DNA of 9,492 nucleotides from Lachnospiraceae bacterium (GTDB lineage Bacteria > Bacillota_A > Clostridia > Lachnospirales > Lachnospiraceae), in the NCBI GenBank assembly GCA_009774655.1, contig VSOD01000135.1, positions 1-9,492 of the forward strand, in the 5' to 3' direction. Shown here piece after piece: positions 1-6,283 of this stretch; position 1 is the stretch's first letter; each line of letters begins with the position of its first letter. The notes under the pieces were generated by a model. It made no database searches and was not told the origin of the DNA. It saw only the letters and a list, made by a program, of their open reading frames with translations. The position numbers were made by a program, and so were the translations under genes.

Positions 1-259
1 CATCATACCCGCTGATAATGATGATCTTCGTTTCCGGGAATTCCTGATGCACGATCCGGCTTAAGGACAGCCCGTCCATAAAAGGCATTCTGATATCCGT
101 CAGCAGCACATCCGGCCGCGTCTTCTGGATCAGCGGCAGCGCCATCTCGCCGTCGCTGGCCTCCCCCACGAATTTGTAACCGTACTGCTGCCAGGGAATG
201 TTGTCCCGCAGCCCTTCCCTGACGATACTTTCATCTTCCACCAGAAATATTTTCAGCAT
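1..259 (-). CDS. Response regulator, YesN/AraC type (N-terminal receiver domain only, cut by window edge)
   Basis: The 86 visible residues form most of a CheY-like receiver domain. The sequence starts MLKIFLVEDE, with acidic residues E8, D9 and E10 for the metal pocket. The phosphate acceptor is D55 in TDIRMPFMDG, and IIIISGYD near the window edge is the usual strand before the conserved switch residue. The DNA-binding part lies outside the window. An AraC-type output domain is inferred from the NIPWQQYGYKFVGEASDG stretch typical of YesN-like regulators and from the neighbouring YesM-like kinase. The ATG at 259-257 is preceded by AAAGGA (267-272) seven bases away. The gene follows the binding-protein gene by 49 bases and is probably the last of the three in one transcript. 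It would be phosphorylated in the cytoplasm by the kinase at 1543-3003 and control sugar uptake or utilisation genes elsewhere. The receiver assignment is firm and the output domain is not seen. Confidence 0.9.
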   Translation of the reverse strand, partial: MLKIFLVEDESIVREGLRDNIPWQQYGYKFVGEASDGEMALPLIQKTRPDVLLTDIRMPFMDGLSLSRIVHQEFPETKIIIISGYD

Positions 260-308
260 GATCCTGTCCTTTCCTGATCAAAATATAAATAAAAATGCGA
301 TTAATAAA

Positions 309-1346
309 TCAATAATTTCTCTCCCGCAGCACTTCTTCCGTCACATTATCGATCGTGAAGACATCCTCCTCCACGTAATAATCCTTCTCCACTTCCTGCC
401 CCTTCTCCAGCATGGAAATCACCTGCGAAAGATACCCGCCCTGGTTCGGGTTGCACTCGATATCCACGTTGATGGTGCCGGCGGCTACCATCTCCAGCGC
501 ATCGTGCACGGCGTCAAAAGAGATGATGCTGATCTCCCCGTGCACGCCCACCGTCCTGCCTGCCTCCTGTATGGCTTCGATGGCCCCGAACGTCATATCG
601 TCGTTCTGAGAAACCACCACGTCAATCTCCGGATATTTCCTCAGAAAACCTTCCATCACCTCTTTGCCCTTGGCGGAAGTGAAGTCCGCGCACTTTTCCT
701 CCAGAATCTTCCAGTTGGCATGATCCCGCGCCACCTCCCGGAAACCTTCGCTTCTCCCGATCGCGGAAGAGGCCCCCTCCGTTCCTGTCAGCACCACGAT
801 ATTCACGGTCTCCTCCCCGGTCACACCCTTGTCACGCAGATGCCCTTCCAGCCACCGGCCGGCCTTGACGCCCTCCTGTCTGGAATCGGTGCCCACCCAG
901 CTGACGCATAGCTCCTGATCCGCCGCCTCCACCTTCCTGTCCATCATAATGACCGGAATCCCGGCCTCTTTCGCCTCCTGCAGCACGGTCCGCCAGCCGT
1001 TCTCCACCACCGGCGCGAACACAATATAATCCACCCGCTGGGAAATAAAGCTGCGGATCGCCTTGATCTGATTCTCCTGCTTCTGCCGCGCGTTGCTGAA
1101 AAGCAGAAAATAACCGTTCTCATTGGTAAAAACCGACTGCACCGATTCCGTGTTGGCCGTTCTCCAGCCCGACTCACTGCCCAGCTGGGACACCCCCACC
1201 ACAATGCGGTCCGTCTCTCCACTGACATAAGGCTCCTCCTCGATATCCGTAAAAAGTCCCAGCCCCCACACAAACACGGTCAGAAAGATCATGACCGTCG
1301 GTATAAAGATAAAGAGCAATCTGTTGTACTGATTTTTTGTTTTCAT
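309..1346 (-). CDS. Membrane-anchored sugar-binding protein, YtfQ-like (periplasmic-binding type 1 fold)
   Basis: A 345-residue protein with an uncleaved-looking hydrophobic segment at residues 9-31, then a complete type 1 periplasmic binding fold. There is no lipobox cysteine, so it is probably held at the outer face of the membrane by the N-terminal helix. The stretch from IVVGVSQLGSESGWRTAN (48-65) through QKQENQIKAIRSF (88-100), APVVENGW (111-118), AGIPVIMMDR (128-137), GKEVMEGF (227-234) and SQNDDMTFGAIEAIQEAG (246-263) closely follows E. coli YtfQ, the galactofuranose/galactose-binding component of an ABC importer. No permease or ATPase gene is adjacent. It sits between a histidine kinase and a response regulator, so a co-sensor role is more likely than transport; this is inference. 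The ligand is probably a pentose or hexose but cannot be fixed from sequence. The ATG at 1346-1344 follows a GGGGAGAG ribosome site ending about ten bases upstream. Confidence 0.88.
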   Translation of the reverse strand: MKTKNQYNRLLFIFIPTVMIFLTVFVWGLGLFTDIEEEPYVSGETDRIVVGVSQLGSESGWRTANTESVQSVFTNENGYFLLFSNARQKQENQIKAIRSFISQRVDYIVFAPVVENGWRTVLQEAKEAGIPVIMMDRKVEAADQELCVSWVGTDSRQEGVKAGRWLEGHLRDKGVTGEETVNIVVLTGTEGASSAIGRSEGFREVARDHANWKILEEKCADFTSAKGKEVMEGFLRKYPEIDVVVSQNDDMTFGAIEAIQEAGRTVGVHGEISIISFDAVHDALEMVAAGTINVDIECNPNQGGYLSQVISMLEKGQEVEKDYYVEEDVFTIDNVTEEVLRERNY

Positions 1347-1380
1347 GCGATCTGTTCTCTCCCCGTCTGTGTTTTGTTCT

Positions 1381-1490
1381 TTTGCAGATTCCCGATAATA
1401 CCTGCTGATCCTTATTGATTCCCCATAATCCCCGCGAAATCTTGCCGATCCCTGTTAATCTTTGCTTATCCTCACTGATCTTCGCCGAAT
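1381..1490. repeat. Degenerate 20-bp tandem repeat with 10-bp sub-periodicity between kinase and binding-protein genes
   Basis: Five and a half units start at 1381, 1401, 1421, 1441, 1461 and 1481, all in strict 20-base register. The plus-strand consensus is YYTGCYGATCCYYRYTRATC. Each unit consists of two related 10-base halves ending in GATC, AATC or GATT. Clear units are 1401 (CCTGCTGATC), 1441 (CTTGCCGATC) and 1461 (TTTGCTTATC). On the minus, transcribed strand this gives GGA-containing motifs (AGGAT, GGGAT, GGGGA) about every 20 bases between the kinase stop and the ribosome site of the binding-protein gene. The 20-base period is not a multiple of three, so it is not coding. It could be an array of protein sites on one face of the helix, an RNA-level protein-binding array, or a decayed tandem duplication. 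Confidence 0.7.
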
Positions 1491-1542
1491 CACTTTGCAA
1501 TGCCCTGCGACAAGGCGATCCGCTACATTCATTCTGCCGCAT

Positions 1543-3003
1543 TCACGATTCATAGGGAATGGCCGGAATTACCACCTCCACACAGGTGCCGGCACCGGGA
1601 GCGGACTCGATCTTCATGCCGAATTCCGGACCGAAATTCATGCGTATACGCTCATTGACGTTGGCCAGCCCAAACCCTTTTCCCGTATCCTGACAGGGCT
1701 TCACGATCTCACTGCACAGATTATCCAGCTCTTCCTTTTCCATGCCCACACCGTTGTCCTGCACCTGAAAAACCACCGTATCCCCCTGCAGCTTCCCGGT
1801 AACCACGATCACCCCTTTGGCCCGCTTATACTTGATCCCATGGTAAAGGGAATTCTCCACCAGCGGCTGCAGCGTCAGTTTCAGAATCTTATAGCGGTAC
1901 AGTTCCGGCGCAATATCGATCCGGTATTCCAGAATATCCCGGTAGCGGACCTGCTGGATCTCCAGATAGCTTTTGATATGCATTTCCTCTTCCTGAATCG
2001 TGATGTACTCTCTGCCTTTACTCAGAACGAGCCGGAAAAACTCCGACAGCGACACCACCATATTCACGGCCTTATCGGAGGCATGTCCCTCGATCAGCCA
2101 GACGATGGTGTCCAGTGTATTGTATAAAAAGTGAGGATTGATCTGCTCCTGCAAAAGCCGCAGGTCCGCGTGCCGCATCTTGCGCTCGTCTTCCTTGATC
2201 TTCCCCACCAGCTCCTCCAGACTCTCCGTCATGCTGTTGACACTGTCCGCCAGCTGCGCCACTTCGTCATGGGTATCCGTTCTCGCCCGGGCGGAAAAAT
2301 CTCCCTGAGAGATCTGCCTCGTCACCTGAGACAATTCCTGAATGGGCTTGATAATGCCCGCCACGATCATCATAGTCAGCACGATCACCATCACCACCAG
2401 CAATGCCAGCAGCACCCCGCAGAAGAGTGTGAAAGTATGCACCCGATCGTTAAGCTGCTGCGTCAGATGCTCAATGCTCTTGGTCTGATAATAAATATAA
2501 GACTGAATATTGTCCTGCACCAGCTCAGTCATGATATAAATATTGTTGTCGAGCATCTCGATATTCATATCATAACTGTTCTCAGCCTCCAGATTCGTCC
2601 TGATGTCATCCACCCTGTCCTCCAGCGTGTCAATATTGCGCATCAGGATCTGCAGCCAGGCCCGGCTCTCACCGTCCGTCGTGATCCGCATCAGCTTTCC
2701 GAACTCACTGCGCAGATCCTCGATCATCCCGTAAGGATTCTGCAGCCCTTCTTCCTCCCCCACCGTCTCAAAAGTGACCGATCCTACCACCAGCTTATAG
2801 AGGCTCTCGTCCATCTCTTCCTTGAAATTCAGGTTATAGTTGTTGGCCACCGTCATGTTGTTCACGATCGCCTTGTAAGCATTGCTGTAGCTGTGCAGCG
2901 CATAGATAAGATAGATTACCATGATCAGAAAAGGAACCGCCACTGTCGCTGACAGCATAAAAAGTTTATTCTTAATGGAATATCTAACCCTGTCCGAATG
3001 CAT
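1543..3003 (-). CDS. Sensor histidine kinase, YesM/LytS-like (HAMP + His_kinase + HATPase_c)
   Basis: A 486-residue membrane kinase. Transmembrane helices lie at about 14-36 and 193-218. They flank a roughly 155-residue extracellular domain rich in predicted helix and without an obvious known sensor fold. A HAMP linker follows at about 219-270 (IIKPIQELSQVTRQISQGDF). The phospho-acceptor is H291 in LQEQINPHFLYNTLDTI, the signature of the YesM/LytS class. The ATP-binding domain shows the N box QPLVENSLYHGI (N384), the G1 box DNGVGM (D416) and the G2 box GFGLANVNERI (443-453). All catalytic residues are present. The ATG at 3003-3001 has a perfect AGGAGG (3014-3009) five bases upstream. It is first in the minus-strand cluster, followed 196 bases later by the sugar-binding protein and then the response regulator. 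Its likely job is to phosphorylate that regulator when the tethered binding protein is loaded. The family assignment is firm and the signal is inferred. Confidence 0.95.
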   Translation of the reverse strand: MHSDRVRYSIKNKLFMLSATVAVPFLIMVIYLIYALHSYSNAYKAIVNNMTVANNYNLNFKEEMDESLYKLVVGSVTFETVGEEEGLQNPYGMIEDLRSEFGKLMRITTDGESRAWLQILMRNIDTLEDRVDDIRTNLEAENSYDMNIEMLDNNIYIMTELVQDNIQSYIYYQTKSIEHLTQQLNDRVHTFTLFCGVLLALLVVMVIVLTMMIVAGIIKPIQELSQVTRQISQGDFSARARTDTHDEVAQLADSVNSMTESLEELVGKIKEDERKMRHADLRLLQEQINPHFLYNTLDTIVWLIEGHASDKAVNMVVSLSEFFRLVLSKGREYITIQEEEMHIKSYLEIQQVRYRDILEYRIDIAPELYRYKILKLTLQPLVENSLYHGIKYKRAKGVIVVTGKLQGDTVVFQVQDNGVGMEKEELDNLCSEIVKPCQDTGKGFGLANVNERIRMNFGPEFGMKIESAPGAGTCVEVVIPAIPYES

Positions 3004-3076
3004 GTCAACCTCCTGCAGTTTCTGTTTTTTCCAGCGCCGTCGTCATTTCTCCCCTATCTTATCATATTCTACAGTT

Positions 3077-3165
3077 AACGACATTAGAAATTTCCTTTTC
3101 AGCCTTACAGCTGCTTCCGTATATGGCTCCTGCAAGAGCCGGAAACAGAAATTTGTTATGTCGTT
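3077..3165. repeat. Long imperfect inverted repeat in the kinase/peptidase intergenic region
   Basis: The left arm 3077-3095 reads AACGACATTAGAAATTTCC. The right arm 3147-3165 reads AGAAATTTGTTATGTCGTT, which is its reverse complement at 16 of 19 positions. The arms are 51 bases apart, and a smaller perfect hairpin GGCTC/GAGCC (3125-3129, 3136-3140) sits between them. The left arm overlaps where the -35 region of the kinase gene would fall, because minus-strand -10 candidates TATGAT (3066-3061) and TAAGAT (3061-3056) lie just beyond it. Neither has a convincing -35. The arms could be paired operator sites or a leftover palindromic element. Nothing convincing that encodes protein was seen in 3015-3303. 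Confidence 0.6.
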
Positions 3166-3268
3166 TACTATAACTATAAACCCATACACAGCGTCTGCCA
3201 CGAATGCCGGAATAAGACAAAGGATCCGCCTCACAAAAATCGTGCGCAATATTTCCCGGCGTGATTCA

Positions 3269-3274
3269 TATAAT
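3269..3274 (+). promoter_or_regulatory. Candidate -10 box for the DUF885 peptidase gene
   Basis: A perfect TATAAT lies 29 bases before the proposed TTG start. No good -35 hexamer is found 16-18 bases upstream, so the promoter may be weak or activator-dependent. Transcription from here would give a leader of about 23 bases. Confidence 0.35.
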
Positions 3275-3303
3275 AGGAACAAATCCTAAAGACAGGTATT
3301 GCC

Positions 3304-5127
3304 TTGAAACGCCATTTATCTTTCAAACAGTGGGCCGCGGCCCTGCTCCTCTTTGCAGGCTTTAGTACTGCAACTTTTTACTTTTATCAGTACAATCATG
3401 CGGACGCCCGTTTCGAGCGCTTCGCGAACGCCTTTTTTCTCGAAGAACTGCAGGCGAACCCTATCACCTTCCACTATTCCGTCGATAACCCGCAGACCTG
3501 GCAGGTTGACGAATCACAGCTGAAACTCCCCGTATACCAGGCCGGACACGCGACGGACAACGTCTACGCCCTGTCCACACTGGCTGACCGGCTCTCTTCC
3601 TACGATACCGACAGTCTTTCCGCATCCAACCGGTATCTGCACGGGCTTCTCAGCTCCTACATAGATACTGCCGCGCACACCGCCGCCTATCCTTATTTCG
3701 CGGAGCCTTTGTCCCCTTCCTCCGGTATGCCCTCGGAACTGCCGATCCTTCTGGCCGAGTACCGGATCGACTGTCCCGAAGACGTGGAACTCTATCTGTC
3801 CATCTTAAACCAGATTCCCGCTTACTTCAACGGACTGATCACTTTTGAGCAGGAAAAAGCGGCGGCCGGCCTTTTTATGTCCGACGCCACCGCGGACAAA
3901 GTCATAAAGCAGTGCACACAGCTGATGAACCCCGAACAACTGGAGGATCATACCCATTTTCTCGAACTCACTTTTGCAGGAAAGCTCCAGTCGCTCCAGG
4001 ATGCCGGCCTTATCACCAGACAGGAAGCAGACGCCTGCCGCTCCGAGCATAACCGTCTTCTGACCACCGTCGTCGCGCCCGCCTACGACCGCCTTGCCGA
4101 CGAGCTGACCCTTCTAAAAGGAAGCGGCCGGGAAACCTGCGGTCTGGCCAAACACGAAGGCGGCCGGGAATATTACGAGGCGCTGCTGCGGATGCAGACC
4201 GGCTCGGTGCGCAGCATCGACGAGATCAAACGGCTGCTCTACAGCGACTTACAGTCAAACTACCAGACGCTGGCTTCCCTGCTGGCCGATAATCCTGCCC
4301 TGAAAGAGCAGTTTCTGGCCGAACCGTCCCTGCTGCCGCAGATGACACCGGAGGAAATGCTCTCCTGTCTGGAAAGCGTGATCCGGCAGGACTATCCGGC
4401 CATCCCGGCCGACCCGGATGACACATCGGTCCGCTGCACAGTCAAATATGTAGACGACAGCCTGCAGCCCTTCACCGCCCCGGCCTTCTACATGACGCCG
4501 CCCATGGACAACGTGTGGAACAATACCGTCTATATCAATACACTGGATACCCAGGGCGATATCTCCCTCTTTACCACACTGGCCCACGAGGGCTATCCGG
4601 GCCATCTCTACCAGACACTGTTCAGTCAACAATACTGGAAAAAGACCGAAACGACGCCCCTGCGCAGCGTCCTGTATTACGGCGGTTTTGTGGAAGGCTG
4701 GGCCATGTATGCAGAACTTTCCTCCTACGACTACGCCGCCGGTCTGGCGCAGGAGCAGCACCCCGAAGCCGCGGACTACTATCTGCTCTGCCGGCTGGAC
4801 CGGCAGATTCAGCTCTGCCTGTACGCACTGCTGGATCTTTTCATCCACTATGACGGCGCCACTCTGGAAGACGTGTGCGAAGTCCTCTCTTCCTTCGGCT
4901 CTACAAACACCCAGACCATGGAAGCCGTCTACTCCTACATTGCCGAAGAACCCTGCAACTACCCCAAATACTATCTGGGTTATCTGGAGATCATGGAATT
5001 AAAAAAGCAGGCCGCTGCCCTCTGGGGCGATAACGACTCTGCCTTCCTCTATCGTTTCCACTGTTTTCTGCTGGAAAACGGTCCCGCGGATTTCGGGACG
5101 CTGTCCACGCTTTTGCCGGAATACTGA
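3304..5127 (+). CDS. DUF885-family zinc metallopeptidase, membrane-anchored
   Basis: A 607-residue protein of the DUF885 family, related to M32-like carboxypeptidases. The zinc motif is HEGYPGH (428-434) in TLAHEGYPGHLYQTLF, with E429 as the likely catalytic base. The third ligand is probably E464 in GGFVEGWAMYAE. The C-terminal DRQIQLCLYALLDLFIHYDG and YPKYYLGYLEIMEL stretches also fit the family. A hydrophobic segment at residues 9-28 without a lipobox cysteine suggests a signal anchor, with the enzyme outside the membrane. The likely role is trimming peptides at the cell surface; the substrate is unknown. The start is TTG at 3304, because an in-frame stop (3274-3276) leaves only codons 3277-3303 upstream and these contain no ATG or GTG. 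The ribosome site is weak (AGG at 3294-3296). The gene stands alone, divergent from the kinase cluster and convergent with the MarR-type regulator. No strong terminator lies in the 30 bases between the two convergent genes. Confidence 0.88.
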   Translation: MKRHLSFKQWAAALLLFAGFSTATFYFYQYNHADARFERFANAFFLEELQANPITFHYSVDNPQTWQVDESQLKLPVYQAGHATDNVYALSTLADRLSSYDTDSLSASNRYLHGLLSSYIDTAAHTAAYPYFAEPLSPSSGMPSELPILLAEYRIDCPEDVELYLSILNQIPAYFNGLITFEQEKAAAGLFMSDATADKVIKQCTQLMNPEQLEDHTHFLELTFAGKLQSLQDAGLITRQEADACRSEHNRLLTTVVAPAYDRLADELTLLKGSGRETCGLAKHEGGREYYEALLRMQTGSVRSIDEIKRLLYSDLQSNYQTLASLLADNPALKEQFLAEPSLLPQMTPEEMLSCLESVIRQDYPAIPADPDDTSVRCTVKYVDDSLQPFTAPAFYMTPPMDNVWNNTVYINTLDTQGDISLFTTLAHEGYPGHLYQTLFSQQYWKKTETTPLRSVLYYGGFVEGWAMYAELSSYDYAAGLAQEQHPEAADYYLLCRLDRQIQLCLYALLDLFIHYDGATLEDVCEVLSSFGSTNTQTMEAVYSYIAEEPCNYPKYYLGYLEIMELKKQAAALWGDNDSAFLYRFHCFLLENGPADFGTLSTLLPEY

Positions 5128-5157
5128 CTTTCCCGTAAGTCGCACAGGTTCTTCTCC

Positions 5158-5589
5158 CTAAGAACGGAAGAATCGGTCCAGCTTCACCAGCGCTTTCTCC
5201 AACACCGCCTGCTCCTCCTCCGACAGTTCCTCCACGATGGCTTCTATCATCTGTTCATGGAACTGCCGGTGGTGGAGATAGGCCCTTTTCCCTTTCTCGG
5301 AAAGAGACACCAGCACTACTCTGCGGTCCTCCTCGCTCCTGGCTCTTTCCACGTAGCCCTTTTTTACAAGGCTGTTGACCGCTATGGTCAGCGTTCCCGT
5401 GGTCACGCCCAGAGATCTGGCCACGCTCGACATATTTCTGGCTTCCTCCATGTCGATTGCCTCGATCACATGCATATCGTTGGCCGTCACGTCTTTATAA
5501 TCCCCGGTGCAGATCGCCCGTTCCTCTATGACATTGATATTACGGAACAGCCGGACAAGCACCTCATTTAACACATGGTTGATGTTCAT
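5158..5589 (-). CDS. fabT: FabT-like MarR-family transcriptional regulator
   Basis: A 143-residue winged-helix protein. The helix-turn-helix spans about residues 52-78 (MSSVARSLGVTTGTLTIAVN followed by SLVKKG), and the wing is ERARSEEDRRVVLVSLSEKG (81-100). The match to streptococcal FabT runs over the whole length, including NVIEE near the N-terminus, KDVTANDMHVIEAI (32-45), GTLTIAVNSL, KKGYVERARSEEDRRVV and the C-terminal SEEEQAVLEKAL. FabT represses membrane fatty-acid synthesis genes when bound to acyl-ACP. Here no fab genes adjoin it and it appears monocistronic. The upstream region holds TTTGA/TCAAA palindromes of the FabT-box kind over its own promoter, which supports both the identity and autoregulation. 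The ATG at 5589-5587 has a modest GGAAG ten bases upstream. Another MarR regulator with a similar operator remains possible. Confidence 0.85.
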   Translation of the reverse strand: MNINHVLNEVLVRLFRNINVIEERAICTGDYKDVTANDMHVIEAIDMEEARNMSSVARSLGVTTGTLTIAVNSLVKKGYVERARSEEDRRVVLVSLSEKGKRAYLHHRQFHEQMIEAIVEELSEEEQAVLEKALVKLDRFFRS

Positions 5590-5642
5590 CTTACTTTCAC
5601 TTCCATTCCAAAGCCTCTGTATTTGGCCATCGCAACAGTACT

Positions 5643-5671
5643 ATTTTATCAAAAAATAGTTTGATAGTCAA
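5643..5671 (-). promoter_or_regulatory. Strong sigma-A promoter of the fabT-like gene
   Basis: On the minus strand, TTGACT (5671-5666) and TAAAAT (5648-5643) are separated by exactly 17 bases. Transcription would begin near 5636, giving a leader of about 45 bases. The -35 box lies some 20 bases past the stop of the nuclease-like gene upstream, so this gene has its own promoter. Confidence 0.8.
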
Positions 5672-5675
5672 ATTA
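5647..5675. promoter_or_regulatory. FabT-box-like operator (overlapping palindromes)
   Basis: TTTGA-TAG-TCAAA (5660-5672) is a perfect palindrome whose outer bases 5657-5658 and 5674-5675 also pair. A second palindrome, TATCAAA (5647-5653) with TTTGATA (5660-5666), shares its middle half-site, giving three half-sites in a row. The block covers the -35 box and spacer of the fabT-like promoter, so a bound repressor would exclude RNA polymerase. FabT boxes in streptococci and lactococci have the same TTTGA/TCAAA core. Confidence 0.75.
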
Positions 5676-5689
5676 ATATTGTAAGATGC

Positions 5690-6148
5690 TCATTGTGCCA
5701 GTACGTCATCCACATATCCCCTGTCCCAGAGCAGAATGTGCAGCTTCTCCGCGGCTTCCACTGCCGGAGCCGTAAAATACTGGTTGGTCATCACCGCACC
5801 CACCATGCAGCCGTAATAATCCCTGCCGGCGTAAGTCCGCAGGACGGCGTCCACGCCGACCGTCCCGTGGTAACGCTTGCACTGCACCGCATAAGTCACC
5901 CCGTCCTTCTCCGCCAGAATATCCACGCCGAAATCACCGCTGCCGCGGGTCACTTCCACATCCACAAATCCCTGCTTCTCCAGCAGATCCGCACAGAAAT
6001 ATTCAAACTCATGCCCTTCCATCTCGTCCATCACACCCGTACGGCGGTTGCGGCGCACGCTGCGGATGACAAAAACGATCCCTGCCAGAAACAGGGTCAG
6101 GAGAACGATACTTATGATGATGGTAACAAGAATTCCGGTATTTTCCAT
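5690..6148 (-). CDS. Membrane-anchored Mrr-like restriction-endonuclease-fold protein
   Basis: A 152-residue protein with one N-terminal membrane helix (about residues 5-28) followed by basic residues RSVRRNRR, so the remainder should face the cytoplasm. Residues 44-150 form an Mrr-type nuclease domain: GHEFEYFCADLLEKQGF (45-61), VTRGSGDFGVDIL (67-79) with likely metal ligand D76, and YAVQCKRY (86-93) with the Q-x-K pair Q89/K91 typical of Mrr_cat. The active-site pattern looks intact. Cleavage of foreign or modified DNA is the family expectation; the substrate is unknown. I chose the ATG at 6148-6146 because a GGGAGGAGGG ribosome site ends about ten bases upstream. An in-frame ATG twelve codons earlier (6184) has no such site. 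It lies 135 bases downstream of the ATPase gene on the same strand with no clear terminator between them, so cotranscription is possible. Confidence 0.82.
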   Translation of the reverse strand: MENTGILVTIIISIVLLTLFLAGIVFVIRSVRRNRRTGVMDEMEGHEFEYFCADLLEKQGFVDVEVTRGSGDFGVDILAEKDGVTYAVQCKRYHGTVGVDAVLRTYAGRDYYGCMVGAVMTNQYFTAPAVEAAEKLHILLWDRGYVDDVLAQ

Positions 6149-6283
6149 GCGGTTTTCGCCCTCCTCCCGTTTGCTTTGACACATGCATTACTTTCATCTA
6201 TGCAGTCTCTATCCTTTTCGTCAAACTACCCACAAAAAAATGAAAACTTGGCGATGCAAATTGAAAATACATAGACCCGCTCC

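Noticed and set aside
198..911. Long plus-strand open frame opposite the sugar-binding protein
   Set aside because: Antisense shadow of a clearly recognised gene; its translation is His/Leu/Pro-rich and resembles no family. The same applies to the plus-strand frames at 1462-2127, 2131-2952 and 8670-9263.
3043..3282. A 79-codon minus-strand open frame upstream of the kinase
   Set aside because: It lacks a ribosome site and a recognisable product, and overlaps the inverted repeat and probable promoter region.
4255..4848. Minus-strand open frame inside the peptidase gene
   Set aside because: It lies opposite the zinc-site region of a well-supported gene and has no domain or ribosome site of its own.
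5126..5165. Short hairpins GACTT/AAGTC and GTTCTT/AAGAAC between the convergent peptidase and fabT-like genes
   Set aside because: Stems of five and six base pairs without a following T-run on either strand do not make a convincing terminator.
6149..6283. Separate promoter for the Mrr-like gene (TTGACG near 6216 on the minus strand)
   Set aside because: No acceptable -10 box is found 16-18 bases downstream, so cotranscription with the ATPase or an unseen promoter is left open.
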